This document shows, one piece after another, positions 16,622-25,500 of a DNA stretch of 64,000 nucleotides. A model generated the notes under the pieces. That model was not told the DNA's origin and did no database searches. It saw nothing but the letters and a program-made list of their open reading frames with translations. Position numbers and translations under genes: made by a program. Source of the stretch: Nodosilinea nodulosa PCC 7104 (GTDB taxonomy: Bacteria; Cyanobacteriota; Cyanobacteriia; Phormidesmidales; Phormidesmidaceae); assembly GCF_000309385.1 (NCBI RefSeq), contig NZ_JH976537.1, positions 2,374,966 through 2,438,965 of the forward strand, in the 5' to 3' direction. Positions within the stretch are counted from its first letter, which is position 1. The number at the start of each line of letters is the position of its first letter.

Positions 16622-17959
16622 GTGGTAGCATTGAGAGACTATTTAGATGTGCCCATGCCAAGCACCCTGGCGATTCTCGCCCACCCCACTCAGGTCGATC
16701 ACACTCTGGACTGGCTCTCAAAACACCAGCAGGTACTAACCCACTTCAAGATCATGGCCCCGGCAGAAATGGCCCAGGGCATTGAGCGGGGTTGGGATCT
16801 CAAAAATATCGAATTGTTCACCCTCAAAGACTCTGACCAGGGGGGAGATATCGAGCTGGCCGCCAACATTTTGGCCGGGGATGTGGCCGGGGTTATCTTT
16901 TTTACCGAACCAGGGGCGATCGCCACCGCTTTTCCCAGCTTCACGCTGGTACTGCGGGCCTGCCAAATCCAGGGCATACCCATTGCCCTCAACGACATGT
17001 CGGCCACGCTGCTGCTGCGGGGCATCGTCGAAAGCCAGATCGCCTACCTGATCTTTAACCCAGTGGCTGGCCAGGGCAACCCCAACACCGATCTAGCTCT
17101 CATTAAAGAAGTGCTAGAGCCGCAAATCATGGTCAACGTCATCATGACCAAGCCCGACCTCGACCCCGCCGACCAGGCGCGGGAGGTGATTGACCATATT
17201 CTCTCCAAAAACGAGCACGACATGGGCCGCAGCCTGATTGTTGCCTCAGGCGGCGACGGCACTGTGTCAGCGGTGGCGGGAGCCGCCATGGGGACTGGCA
17301 TCCCCTTCGGCGTTATTCCTCGCGGCACCGCCAACGCCTTTTCGGTCGGGCTGGGCATACCCACCAACCTACGAGCCGCCTGTGAAACCATTCTGGCCGG
17401 CAACACCCACGTCATTGACGGTGCCCGCTGCAACGATATTCCCATGATTTTGCTGGCCGGGGTGGGCTTTGAAGCCGGCATGGTCGATGGCGCCAGCCGC
17501 CAGCTCAAAAATGAACTGGGCAACTTGGCCTACGTGCTTTCAGGGGTACGGCAGCTAGCCGCCGCCGAACCCTTTACGGCCACCCTCGAAATCGATGGCG
17601 AAGTATCTACAGTGACGACAAATGCCATCACCGTAGCCAATGTAGCCCCGCCCACCTCGGTGCTGGCTCAGGGTTTAGGCGAAGTCATTCCCGACGACGG
17701 CCTGCTGGAAGTGACGATTGCCACCAGCACCACGCGCCTGCAGGGGATCAACGCCCTGGCCTCCCTCATGGCGGCCGCCGCCTGGGGCAACCCCACCCAG
17801 CGGGACGACATCACCTGTCTCCGCACCAGCCGACTCAAAATCACCACCGACCCACCCCAAAAGCTGGTGATTGACGGCGAAATTTTAGAGGTCAACCCGA
17901 TGATGTTTGAGTGTCTGCCCCAGGCGCTGACGGTGTTTGCCCCACTAAAAACGGTCTAG
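16622..17959 (+). CDS. YegS/BmrU-family lipid kinase with methylglyoxal-synthase-like N-terminus
   Basis: A 445-residue fusion. Residues about 12-135 resemble methylglyoxal synthase (LAILAHPTQVDHTLDWLSKH, QGGDIELAANIL, VAGVIFFTEP). Residues about 140-445 are a diacylglycerol-kinase catalytic domain with the ATP motif SGGDGTVSAVAG and VIPRGTANAFSVGLG. The kinase likely phosphorylates a membrane lipid alcohol. In the N-terminal part the GGD aspartate is kept but the residues matching the E. coli His 98 and Asp 101 are not, so it may be a ligand sensor rather than an enzyme. A GTG at 16622 or the ATG at 16655 could be the start. Confidence 0.85.
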   Translation: MVALRDYLDVPMPSTLAILAHPTQVDHTLDWLSKHQQVLTHFKIMAPAEMAQGIERGWDLKNIELFTLKDSDQGGDIELAANILAGDVAGVIFFTEPGAIATAFPSFTLVLRACQIQGIPIALNDMSATLLLRGIVESQIAYLIFNPVAGQGNPNTDLALIKEVLEPQIMVNVIMTKPDLDPADQAREVIDHILSKNEHDMGRSLIVASGGDGTVSAVAGAAMGTGIPFGVIPRGTANAFSVGLGIPTNLRAACETILAGNTHVIDGARCNDIPMILLAGVGFEAGMVDGASRQLKNELGNLAYVLSGVRQLAAAEPFTATLEIDGEVSTVTTNAITVANVAPPTSVLAQGLGEVIPDDGLLEVTIATSTTRLQGINALASLMAAAAWGNPTQRDDITCLRTSRLKITTDPPQKLVIDGEILEVNPMMFECLPQALTVFAPLKTV

Positions 17960-18395
17960 AGCGCTAGCACCTGTCACCCAGGTCTTGTGGCTAAGCATAT
18001 AGTTGTGCAGATGACCCAGCAGGGCTATGGGGCTGGATTTCCTGCATTTTATTTTAGGCACGGATATTGGCGATGTGGTACTCTCTGGTCACCTTGCTGT
18101 GCCAGAGACCTCGGCGACGGCTCAGGAATTGTGCTGTTGCTCAGGCCGGTATTCTCGCAGCCAGCAGCGCTCTAGGAAGCGAATCTGATGCAGGTACCAA
18201 AACCGCCAAGGATTGTAGACGGTCTTGTAATTGCGGCAGAAAACTGGTTGATAAAGGTAAGGCAGAATGGGAAACCGCATTGTTCTAAATAGGGCTGACA
18301 AATATTCACGAAAGCTCGGATAGCATTCGCTAAATGGCTTATTGGCGGGGCAACACAGCTTACGACTTGGGCTGCTGTTCTCAGTATAGGCAGAT
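17960..18395. other. Intergenic, no supported gene
   Basis: A 436-bp stretch between the lipid kinase and the tmRNA terminator. Short open frames exist on both strands but none has codon character, a ribosome site or a recognisable motif. I see nothing firm in it. Confidence 0.5.
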
Positions 18396-18423
18396 GAAAA
18401 AAGAGACCCAACACTGGGTCTCT
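18396..18423 (-). terminator. Intrinsic terminator downstream of tmRNA
   Basis: On the minus strand the 9-bp stem AGAGACCCA / TGGGTCTCT with a 4-nt loop (18402-18423) is followed by six T residues. It lies about 110 nt beyond the mature tmRNA 3' end and would end the precursor. Confidence 0.65.
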
Positions 18424-18534
18424 CAGATGGAAAGATATTTAATAATCGAACACAGAATTTATACTGGTGGCCCTGCAACCAAGGCCTCTGGCAGGTGAAA
18501 GCATGATCCCAGGAGGCGACCTAGCTAACAAAAA

Positions 18535-18935
18535 TGGAGCTGACGGGAGTCGAACCCGTGTCCGCTCTGAGTATTAACACACCACTCATTCACAGGCTTA
18601 GCCCGTCTAACCCTCGGGGCAGGAACCGCCACTTATCCCGGACGGCGGGATTCTCTAGCTAAGTCTTAATCAATGAATCCACTAGAGAAGATTCACTGAA
18701 GCATCCGTTGGGGTTTGTCCATAGCTCTTAACGGAGTCAAACTATGAACGCTCGCTAACTAAGTTAGATCTAAACGAGGTTTAGATTAGGCAGCAACAGG
18801 TGCAGCTTTACGAGCAAAAGGAACGATAGTGTTCGCAGTTACGTTTGTTTTGAGCCTTGATTTGCGAGAGTAGACTCCCTCTCGGCCTGTATCACAGCGT
18901 GACTTTCGTCAAAACGTCGAAACCGTTACAGCCCC
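18535..18935 (-). ncRNA. ssrA: tmRNA (SsrA)
   Basis: Transfer-messenger RNA that rescues stalled ribosomes and tags the unfinished peptide. The 5' end (at 18935, GGGGCTGTAACGGTTTCGAC) pairs with the 3' acceptor arm CAGCTCC (18536-18542), and the T-arm GGGTTCGACTCCCG is next to it. The tag frame lies at 18786-18836 on the minus strand and encodes ANTIVPFARKAAPVAA then TAA, the standard cyanobacterial tag with Thr at position 3. The 3' CCA is not encoded. Ends are placed from the acceptor stem and may be off by one base. Confidence 0.96.
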
Positions 18936-19085
18936 CTATTGGTGTGCGTTTATTAATTATAGATCATCAACCCTGCATCCGCAGGCAGGGACGCTTCTCC
19001 TCCGGCGATCGGGCTGGAGGCAGCCGGTAGAAATCCCTTATGACGGCAATAATCTTTCGTAAACTCGATGGTGCAGCCATCAAAG

Positions 19086-19091
19086 TATAAT
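19086..19091 (+). promoter_or_regulatory. Consensus -10 box upstream of the tandem-repeat protein
   Basis: A perfect TATAAT 145 bp before the ATG at 19236. No good -35 box is visible at 17 bp, as is common for cyanobacterial promoters. It would give a 5' leader of about 140 nt. Confidence 0.35.
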
Positions 19092-19235
19092 GTTTACTTA
19101 ATAGTTCTGTTTGCGGCGGGGGTTGCCCATCGGCAGCATGCGCCAAGGCAGTCCCGATTTTTTATCACGTTTCCCAGTCATATCAGCGTTTCGCCCTTGG
19201 GCAGCTGATTGCAGCAGTAAGGACTTTTTACCCCT

Positions 19236-19670
19236 ATGACCACGACCAACGACTCTAACAGCGGCAGTGCCGATACCCCCGAAAAAGAACCCACTCGAGC
19301 TACCCGAGGTACACGCACCAAGCGTTCCTCCTCGGCGGGTGGCGGCATCGTAAAAGCTAGCCCTGAGAACAGCGATGTCATGGTGCTGGCTGACAACACC
19401 CGCGTTGTCGAAACCGATACCCTACCGAACCATCGCCCCATTGCTTTGGGTACCTTTGAAGTTGTCGGCACCCTCGATCGCGCTGGCACTCGCCCGATTG
19501 GAGCCAATACCTTCGAAATTTCAACCATCGATACCCTGCCCGGACACCGCCCTGTGGCCGTAAGCACCCTGCACATCGCCGATATCCACACCCTGCCCGG
19601 CGATCGCCCCATCGCTCCTAACGATGAGATGGATCCTCCCCCCTCGATTCTGATGGGCTACCTCGACTAG
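19236..19670 (+). CDS. Hypothetical protein with tandem D-T-L-P-x-H-R-P-I-A repeats
   Basis: A 144-residue protein. The first 45 residues are polar and low complexity (Thr, Ser, Lys, Arg), probably disordered. From about residue 46 there are four imperfect repeats of about 20 residues: DTLPNHRPIALGTFEVVG, then LDRAGTRPIGANTFEIST, then DTLPGHRPVAVSTLHIAD, then HTLPGDRPIAPND. The alternating polar and hydrophobic pattern suggests stacked beta turns. No catalytic motif is seen and I do not recognise a characterised family. It is a single-gene unit ended by a perfect palindromic terminator at 19687. Confidence 0.75.
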   Translation: MTTTNDSNSGSADTPEKEPTRATRGTRTKRSSSAGGGIVKASPENSDVMVLADNTRVVETDTLPNHRPIALGTFEVVGTLDRAGTRPIGANTFEISTIDTLPGHRPVAVSTLHIADIHTLPGDRPIAPNDEMDPPPSILMGYLD

Positions 19671-19686
19671 ACAGAACCCCCGCTCC

Positions 19687-19724
19687 ACTAAAAAAGCTCC
19701 TCAATATTGAGGAGCTTTTTTAGT
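19687..19724. terminator. Bidirectional palindromic terminator
   Basis: A perfect 38-bp palindrome centred at 19705/19706, with six A residues on the left and six T residues on the right flanking GCTCCTCAAT / ATTGAGGAGC. It can end the repeat-protein transcript from the left and any rpmA read-through from the right. Confidence 0.88.
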
Positions 19725-19732
19725 GAGTCATA

Positions 19733-19796
19733 AAAGACCGGGTGCCTACTGAGCTAGTCCAGAGTTTTCTGGGTTTTCACCAGGCACCCGGTCTTT
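19733..19796 (-). terminator. Terminator of the rplU-rpmA operon
   Basis: A 15-bp perfect stem AAAGACCGGGTGCCT (19733-19747) / AGGCACCCGGTCTTT (19782-19796) with a 34-nt loop, starting 10 bp after the rpmA stop on the minus strand and followed by TTTTA. Confidence 0.75.
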
Positions 19797-19806
19797 AAGC
19801 GTAAAT

Positions 19807-20082
19807 CTAAACAGTTGCCACAGTGGCGGCGACGGGATAGACGCTAACTTTCTTGCCGCTCTTGCCGCGACGCTCAAAGGTCACAACGCCGTCCACTAGG
19901 GAAAACAGCGTGTCATCACCGCCGCGCCCGACGTTTTCACCGGGGTGAATTTTGGTGCCCCGCTGGCGAATCAAAATGTTGCCCGCGCGCACGGTTTCGC
20001 CGCCATAGCGCTTAACGCCCAGGCGCTTAGCGTTTGAGTCGCGCCCGTTACGAGTACTGCCTGTACCTTTCTTGTGAGCCAT
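19807..20082 (-). CDS. rpmA: 50S ribosomal protein L27
   Basis: A 91-residue protein of the large ribosomal subunit whose N-terminus reaches the peptidyl transferase centre. It begins [20 protein letters not shown] and has the family block [20 protein letters not shown]. The second residue is Ala-His, so there is no leader peptide to be cleaved as in Firmicutes. It follows rplU by 70 bp on the same strand. Confidence 0.98.
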   Translation of the reverse strand: MAHKKGTGSTRNGRDSNAKRLGVKRYGGETVRAGNILIRQRGTKIHPGENVGRGGDDTLFSLVDGVVTFERRGKSGKKVSVYPVAATVATV

Positions 20083-20152
20083 GGCTGTGTTGTCCTTAAA
20101 CCTACCTACTGTTCAATTTAGCGCGAGATGGGGAGCGGCGCGAGATAGAGAT

Positions 20153-20545
20153 CTACTCGGCAGCAGCGACCGCCGTTTCTTCAGCCGGGGCGGCCTCAAC
20201 GGCAGCGGCTTCGCCTGCGATCGCAGTGCCGTTCATCTCAATGGAGTTGATCATCACGCGGGTGAGCTCCTGGCGGTGCCCCTGCTTTTTGCGGGTTTTC
20301 TTTTTGGGCTGCATCTTGTAGACAATAATCTTGCGGCCCCGCAGGTGGCTAACGACGCTGCCCACCACAACGGCCCCCTCTACCACAGGCTGCCCCACCA
20401 CAGCCTCACCGTCGTTGTCCACGAACAACACGCGATCTAGGGTTACCTGGTCGTCGACCTCAAGGGCCAAGCGATCGATGTCGTAGAAGCGGCCCGGCTC
20501 TACCCGGAGCTGCTTGCCACCAGCTTCAACAATTGCGTACGTCAT
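20153..20545 (-). CDS. rplU: 50S ribosomal protein L21
   Basis: A 130-residue large-subunit protein. It begins [20 protein letters not shown] and carries [16 protein letters not shown] and the terminal L21 signature up to about residue 108. After that there is an acidic, alanine-rich tail of about 22 residues ([18 protein letters not shown]), longer than the E. coli protein. It heads the rplU-rpmA pair. Confidence 0.97.
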   Translation of the reverse strand: MTYAIVEAGGKQLRVEPGRFYDIDRLALEVDDQVTLDRVLFVDNDGEAVVGQPVVEGAVVVGSVVSHLRGRKIIVYKMQPKKKTRKKQGHRQELTRVMINSIEMNGTAIAGEAAAVEAAPAEETAVAAAE

Positions 20546-20838
20546 TTTTACCTCATAACCGCCGTACAGGTGCCAACTGACCCCAGGGCTTCAGCTCCGT
20601 GAAGGTCGGCGTTAGCCTTAGGAACCTGATCCGAGCGCATAAACACAGTCTTTTATTATTCCAACTGGCTTCGCGCTCTGTCAAGGGGCCAGAGAAATTG
20701 GCCAGCCCAGCCAGACTTGAGCTACGGAGTTCTTTCGCCAGCAAAACGTCTCTTCTGCAACTGGATTGAGTGATTTCATCCTGATGGACCCAGTCGCGGC
20801 ACGGAAAAGAAATTGGGATGTCTACATAGAACGAAAGT
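20546..20838. other. Divergent spacer between rplU and the GDSL hydrolase
   Basis: About 290 bp with the promoters of both genes. On the minus strand AATAAT at about 20655 could be a -10 box for rplU, leaving a leader of roughly 100 nt. No RNA family is recognised. Confidence 0.35.
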
Positions 20839-21837
20839 ATGGACGTTTGGCTTTTGGCGGCTCAGCTCATGTTTAGCGGCGCGGCTAACCCCCCTGAGGG
20901 GGCTGGCACAGGCTGGGAAGGAGAGCCGAATGCGATCGCGGGTTTCCAAACGGCCTCGGCCCCAGACCAGGCGAATTCCACTGGCCCCAAGGGGGAACGG
21001 AACATGGCCGGGGTGGCCCCGGCGGCGGCCGAGCGATCGCTCTCGATGGGTGACGCCGTCAACGGCTGGCCCAGCCCCACTCAGGTGATGACGCCCGGTC
21101 GTCGCCCATCGCCATCGCCATCGCTAGATAGTGGCTATCTAAAGCCGGTTACCGGCTCGCAGCTTTACCACTTTCGGTTGGCAGTCGTTGCAGCCGGAGA
21201 GTTATATGCCCAGGCGAACCCCTATCAGTACATTGACCAATGGCAGCGGGCCTTTGTCTCCCCCACCGACGCCGACTGGCAACGGCTCTTGGCCGCTGAA
21301 GCTGCGACGATGGCCCGCCGCCAGGGGCAGGCCAATCTAGCCGTCATGGTGGGCGACTCCCTAGCCCTATGGCTACCCGTAGACGAGTTGCCCCCTGACC
21401 AGCTCTGGCTCAACCAGAGCATTTCGGGTGAAACCACGGCCCACATGCTCCGGCGGCTGCACTACTTTGCCGGCACCCGCCCTCAGACTATTCACATCAT
21501 GGCAGGCATCAACGACCTCAAGAACGGGGTGCCCGAAGCCGAAGTGGTAGACAATCTGTATCGAATGATGGTTCGCCTGAAGCAGCAGCACCCCCAGGCT
21601 CAGCTGGTGGTGTATTCCATTTTGCCAACCCGGATCAACGCGCTGTCGAGCGATCGCATTCAGCGCGTCAATCAGCGCCTAGCGGCCCTGACCAGCCACC
21701 AGGGGGCTACCTTTGTGGATTTAAATCCTTCCTTTAGCGATAGCCAGGGCCTACTCCGCCTGGACCTCACCACCGATGGGCTGCACCTCAGCCCTGAGGG
21801 ATATACCCTGTGGGAGACGGCCCTGGCCAGCTATTAG
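20839..21837 (+). CDS. SGNH/GDSL-family hydrolase
   Basis: A 332-residue protein. Residues about 1-100 are low complexity and proline/serine-rich, possibly a linker after a weak hydrophobic start (VWLLAAQLMFSGAA). The hydrolase domain (about 165-332) has all SGNH blocks: the nucleophile Ser in VMVGDSLALWLP, the Gly in NQSISGETTA, the Asn in IMAGINDLKNG and the Asp/His in TTDGLHLSPEGY. Such enzymes are esterases or acetyl-transferring enzymes acting on lipids or surface glycans; the substrate is unknown. Confidence 0.85.
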   Translation: MDVWLLAAQLMFSGAANPPEGAGTGWEGEPNAIAGFQTASAPDQANSTGPKGERNMAGVAPAAAERSLSMGDAVNGWPSPTQVMTPGRRPSPSPSLDSGYLKPVTGSQLYHFRLAVVAAGELYAQANPYQYIDQWQRAFVSPTDADWQRLLAAEAATMARRQGQANLAVMVGDSLALWLPVDELPPDQLWLNQSISGETTAHMLRRLHYFAGTRPQTIHIMAGINDLKNGVPEAEVVDNLYRMMVRLKQQHPQAQLVVYSILPTRINALSSDRIQRVNQRLAALTSHQGATFVDLNPSFSDSQGLLRLDLTTDGLHLSPEGYTLWETALASY

Positions 21838-21970
21838 CAGGGTTTGGCCGGGTGCTCAGCGGTTGCCTGAGGGAGGCTGCTGAGGCCAGGGCGGCATTCT
21901 CGCCTGAGTTTGTGTGCTCAGGCCACGCCATAATAGGATCAACTACTGCCCTTTGCCCGAGCGAATACCT

Positions 21971-23035
21971 GTGTCTAAGCGATCTGCCAAACCCAAGTTG
22001 GGACGACTGAAAAAACTCGCCCCTACCGACTATTGGCAGACCCAGGTCGATTTTCAACAGTGGTTAACAGAGCCAGAAACCCTGGAGCTACTGGGCGAAG
22101 CGATCGGTCTAGAGCTCATCCTGCCTGAGGCAGAGGCGGCGCAAGCGGAGGGCTATACCCTGCTAGCTGACGCCGACGATGAGGCGCTGGTGGTGCTGGC
22201 GGCCCATCTCGATGCGATTGAAATAGCTGATTTGGGGGAGCTCTTAGCCTGGACGGCGATCGCAGGCGCAACAACTGTAGTGTGGATAGCCCCGGCGTTT
22301 TCTGCAAATGTGGCTTTTACCCTTGACTGGCTCAACCAGACTAGCCAGGTGACGTTTTTGGGTGTCGCTGTGGAGCTGTGGAGCATTGATAATGCGGCTA
22401 TGGCGGCAAACTTTATGCCCACCTGCGGCGCTGTGGACGGCAGCGCTACCGAGTCTGAGGAATTTGACCCGGCAGAGGCCCAGGCAGAACTCCCCGGCGA
22501 GCCGAAGCCTGAACCCCTAACGGAACTCCAGCAGGAAAATTTAGACTTCTGGATTGGGCTCTGCGATCGCATGGATCGCCAGGGCAGCCTGGTCAAGCCT
22601 GGGTCGCCCTCCACGGCGGCAACCATGGGCTTTGCCATTGCCCGCGCCGGGTTTCGGCTCAATGCCATTCTCGATCGCGAGCACGGCAGCCTCTACACCG
22701 AGCTGCTGCTCTTGGGCATCGATGCCCAGCCCCACTTTCACCTGCTGGCCCAGGAGCGCGAGGCGATCGCCGACGAAATCGGCCTGCCCCTGATTTGGGA
22801 CGGCACCGGCGAGCAGGCCTGTATGGTAGCCAGCACCCTGGCCGAGGTAGATCTGGGCGATCGCGATCGCTGGCCCGACTACCAGACCTGGTTTTGCGAC
22901 TGCCTGGAGCGATTCTATGAAGCCTTCTCTGGTCGCATCAAGCAGCTGGATGCCAATGTCTATCAGCCCCTGCCCAAGAAGCGGACAGCGGATTTGACCG
23001 ATGCTCTGGTTTTGCCAGCCCATCCGCGGAAGTAG
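21971..23035 (+). CDS. DUF4268-like protein, possible PD-(D/E)XK nuclease fold
   Basis: A 354-residue acidic protein. The N-terminal half (about 20-150) contains TDYWQTQVDFQQWLTEPE and alternating strands (DEALVVLAAHLD, TTVVWIAPAFSANVAFTLDWLNQ) that resemble the restriction-endonuclease-like region found with DUF4268. A charged linker (about 160-190, EEFDPAEAQAELPGEPK) leads to the C-terminal domain (about 195-330, LDFWIGLCDRMDR, LLLLGIDAQPHFHLLAQ) that looks like DUF4268. I chose the GTG at 21971 (MSKRSAKPKLG) because the upstream part of the frame has no protein character. Function unknown; a link to DNA defence or repair is only suggested by the fold. Confidence 0.65.
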   Translation: MSKRSAKPKLGRLKKLAPTDYWQTQVDFQQWLTEPETLELLGEAIGLELILPEAEAAQAEGYTLLADADDEALVVLAAHLDAIEIADLGELLAWTAIAGATTVVWIAPAFSANVAFTLDWLNQTSQVTFLGVAVELWSIDNAAMAANFMPTCGAVDGSATESEEFDPAEAQAELPGEPKPEPLTELQQENLDFWIGLCDRMDRQGSLVKPGSPSTAATMGFAIARAGFRLNAILDREHGSLYTELLLLGIDAQPHFHLLAQEREAIADEIGLPLIWDGTGEQACMVASTLAEVDLGDRDRWPDYQTWFCDCLERFYEAFSGRIKQLDANVYQPLPKKRTADLTDALVLPAHPRK

Positions 23036-23067
23036 CGGAGTGGGAGAGTAGGGGAGTGGGAGAGTAG

Positions 23068-23547
23068 ATGGGTGTGACGCCGACGGCTGCCTGTCCCTGT
23101 GGAAGTGGAGAAATCTTCGAGCGATGTTGCCAGCTTTACCTGTTGGGTACAGCCAAGGCCCCGACGGCTGAGGCGCTGATGCGATCGCGCTATACCGCCT
23201 ACCACCAGGGCACCATTGACTATCTAATTACAACTCACCATCCCACCCAACGGTATGCAGGGCAGCGGGCAGCCATTTTACAGAGCATGGCTAGCACGCG
23301 CTGGCTGGGGCTGCGAGTACTGGCCACCGAGGCAGGACAGGCCACCGACCGCCAAGGTGCAGTCGAGTTTGTGGCCTACTACGCAGATCCGAAACCCGGC
23401 CAGCTGCACGAGCGATCGCGGTTTGTGCGCCAAAAAGATCGCTGGTTCTACGTCGATGGCGATGCTCTACCGCCCCTGTTACCCAAACGCAGCGATCCCT
23501 GCTGGTGCGGCAGCGGTAAAAAATACAAAGCCTGTCACGGCCCCTGA
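23068..23547 (+). CDS. ychJ: YchJ-family SEC-C motif protein
   Basis: A 159-residue protein with two SEC-C zinc motifs, one at each end: CPCGSGEIFERCC (about 9-21) and CWCGSGKKYKACHG (about 145-158). Between them is the conserved core with ALMRSRYTAYHQGTIDYL and TRWLGLRVLATE, a cystatin/NTF2-like fold. The role is not established; SEC-C zinc motifs elsewhere bind SecB or nucleic acid. A degenerate GGAGTGGGAGAGTAG repeat precedes the ATG. Confidence 0.88.
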   Translation: MGVTPTAACPCGSGEIFERCCQLYLLGTAKAPTAEALMRSRYTAYHQGTIDYLITTHHPTQRYAGQRAAILQSMASTRWLGLRVLATEAGQATDRQGAVEFVAYYADPKPGQLHERSRFVRQKDRWFYVDGDALPPLLPKRSDPCWCGSGKKYKACHGP

Positions 23548-23671
23548 GAAAAGAGTCCTGAGCGAAGGGTTAAGAATTATCGGCGACTTTGGCTCAGCCC
23601 AATGCCGGTATTCCATACTCAGAACCACGCTTTCCTCAGCTTAATCTGCGAGGATATCTTCCAATGCAGCC

Positions 23672-24604
23672 ATGACAGATTCCACCCAGATCCAGCCTGC
23701 TGAGCCAGCCGTGGTGCTCTCCCCAGCGGTGATCGACCGCGTACAGGAAGGGGTTGCCATCTCCCAGAACCCCATTGTGCGCCAGTGCATCACGGCCGAT
23801 TTGGCCGAGCTGAGCGCGATCGCAGCGGGCACCGCCGATCGGCGAGTCAGCGGTCGCTTTCGCCGCTGGGCTATGCGCCGGTTAATCAAAAGCTTCTTTC
23901 GGGTGCGCATCGAAAATCCAGAACACATTCCCACCCAGCCCAACGTGCTGACCGCCAACCATCTCAGCCACCTGGATCCGTTTTTGCTGCTGGCTTTTTG
24001 CCCTCCCTATCCCTACTACTACATCCTGGGCGATGCCCGCACGCTGTACAACAAACCCTGGAAGCGCTGGCTCATTGGCTGGGCCGGGGGCGTCATTCCC
24101 CTAGAGCGCTGGTGGAAGGAGGAAATAGCCGTCATGGCCGCCGCCGACAGCGGACGGGCCGACCTTCAATCCCTCGCTACCGAAATTCTCGACCACGTGC
24201 CCAACGGCAGCTCAATTCAGCAAATGCGGCAGATCGATCAGGCCGTGCAGGCGCTGCTGGCCCGAGGTGATGGCGTTATGCTTTTCCCCGAAGGCCGCCT
24301 GGGAGAGCAGGAAGGCCACATGCACCCGCTCAAGCGAGGCTCGGTGCTCTACGCCATGCGATCGGGGGTGCCGATCTACCCGGTGGCTATTATTGGCACC
24401 AAAACCCTCTACTTTCGCAAGCGGCTGACCCTGCGATTTGGGCCGCCCGTCCATGTGCCCCACCAGCCAAGGCCCAAGCGAGCGGCGATCGATGCAGCCC
24501 TGGCTCAGCTAGAGCAGGCCTTTCTGGCCTTGCTACCAGAAAACCCTCAAGAGCCCCAAGGGCCAAAGCTGCTCAGCCACTGGCTCAACCATCTGTTTTG
24601 GTAG
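23672..24604 (+). CDS. PlsC-like lysophospholipid acyltransferase
   Basis: A 310-residue acyltransferase of the 1-acylglycerol-3-phosphate type, making phosphatidic acid or remodelling lipids at the membrane. The catalytic HX4D is present as NHLSHLDPFLL (about residue 90), followed by GGVIPLERWW and the substrate motif LFPEGRLGEQEGHMHPLKRG (about 202-221). A further block, VPIYPVAIIGT, is near residue 233. The first 60 residues are an unconserved extension, so a later start is possible. Whether it is the housekeeping PlsC or a paralogue cannot be told. Confidence 0.88.
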   Translation: MTDSTQIQPAEPAVVLSPAVIDRVQEGVAISQNPIVRQCITADLAELSAIAAGTADRRVSGRFRRWAMRRLIKSFFRVRIENPEHIPTQPNVLTANHLSHLDPFLLLAFCPPYPYYYILGDARTLYNKPWKRWLIGWAGGVIPLERWWKEEIAVMAAADSGRADLQSLATEILDHVPNGSSIQQMRQIDQAVQALLARGDGVMLFPEGRLGEQEGHMHPLKRGSVLYAMRSGVPIYPVAIIGTKTLYFRKRLTLRFGPPVHVPHQPRPKRAAIDAALAQLEQAFLALLPENPQEPQGPKLLSHWLNHLFW

Positions 24605-24756
24605 CGCTGTGGTAGCGCTCTGCTTTGGTAGCGCTGGAGTCAACGGTCCACACCACCGCACCCCAGAACCAGGGCACTTTTTGAGCCCCCTGCCCTTGCC
24701 AGAATCCCGCACTCTAGTATCACCCTCGGTGAGGGTAGCGTCTCTATTTTTCTCAA

Positions 24757-24828
<72 letters not shown>

Positions 24829-24837
24829 AAATTGTCG

Positions 24838-24922
24838 TGGTGGGCCGGGCTGGATTCGAACCAGCGTAGGCGTAGCCAGCGGATTTACAGTCCGCCCCCA
24901 TTAACCACTCGGGCACCGACCC
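24838..24922 (-). tRNA. trnY: tRNA-Tyr (GTA)
   Basis: A class II tRNA on the minus strand, 85 nt with encoded CCA. Acceptor GGGTCGG / CCGGCCC, anticodon stem GCGGA / TCCGC with loop CTGTAAA giving GTA, a long variable arm (about 46-58) and T-arm GCTGGTTCGAATCCAGC. It lies 9 bp from tRNA-Thr, upstream on the same strand, so the two are probably cotranscribed. Confidence 0.95.
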
Positions 24923-25026
24923 GCCCTATCCACGATTTATAATCCTAACATGTAAGGGGAATTAGTTTTGGTAGGCTAAAAAGTTTTCTCCCCTCAACGT
25001 TTTTCCCGCATGAGTAACAGCCGAGC

Positions 25027-25407
25027 TTAGTGAGCATAGACAACCCAGGCCAGCCCCCAGCCGACTAAAACCCCCAACCCACCAAAACGCACGGCCTGCC
25101 AAAAGGGTTCCTTCAAATTTTGCCAGCTGACGACCCGACTGGCCAGTTCCAGCTCAAAGCTGTCGGCCGCTTCCTGCAGGCGAGTCACTTCCGCCGCCGA
25201 CCGCTGGGCATCAGCGGCGGGCACCTGGGCCTGGAGCTGCTGGAGCTGGACCAGGTTAGCCACACCCGCCTTGAGCTGGTGCAGTCGCACCTCCAACCCT
25301 TCGAGGTGGTGCATGAGTTCGGCTAGGGACTGGGGAGATGGTTCAGGGGTATCGCCTATCGATCCTTGCTGGCTGTGGTGCCGCTGCCGCCAATCGCCTG
25401 GGTTCAT
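25027..25407 (-). CDS. Hypothetical coiled-coil protein with C-terminal membrane anchor
   Basis: A 126-residue protein from the ATG at 25407 (MNPGDWRQRHH). Residues about 25-85 form a Leu/Gln-rich coiled coil (HHLEGLEVRLHQLKAGVANL, LQQLQAQVPAADAQR). The C-terminus has one transmembrane helix (about 105-124, FGGLGVLVGWGLAWVVYA) and then ends. This is a tail-anchored layout. I do not recognise a characterised family. Confidence 0.65.
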   Translation of the reverse strand: MNPGDWRQRHHSQQGSIGDTPEPSPQSLAELMHHLEGLEVRLHQLKAGVANLVQLQQLQAQVPAADAQRSAAEVTRLQEAADSFELELASRVVSWQNLKEPFWQAVRFGGLGVLVGWGLAWVVYAH

Positions 25408-25500
25408 TGTGCACAATAGTTATGGTAATGATTTCTGCCCACGATATAGTAACCAGGGCAGGCTATATCTTCTAGTTAACCCCAACTGGTTTCGGTAACT

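Noticed and set aside
18122..18478. 118-codon minus-strand frame downstream of tmRNA
   Set aside because: Runs through the tmRNA terminator hairpin, has no ribosome site and no recognised motif.
20546..20650. Ribosomal protein L21 leader RNA
   Set aside because: I could not match the leader to any structure I know; only a plain spacer is supported.
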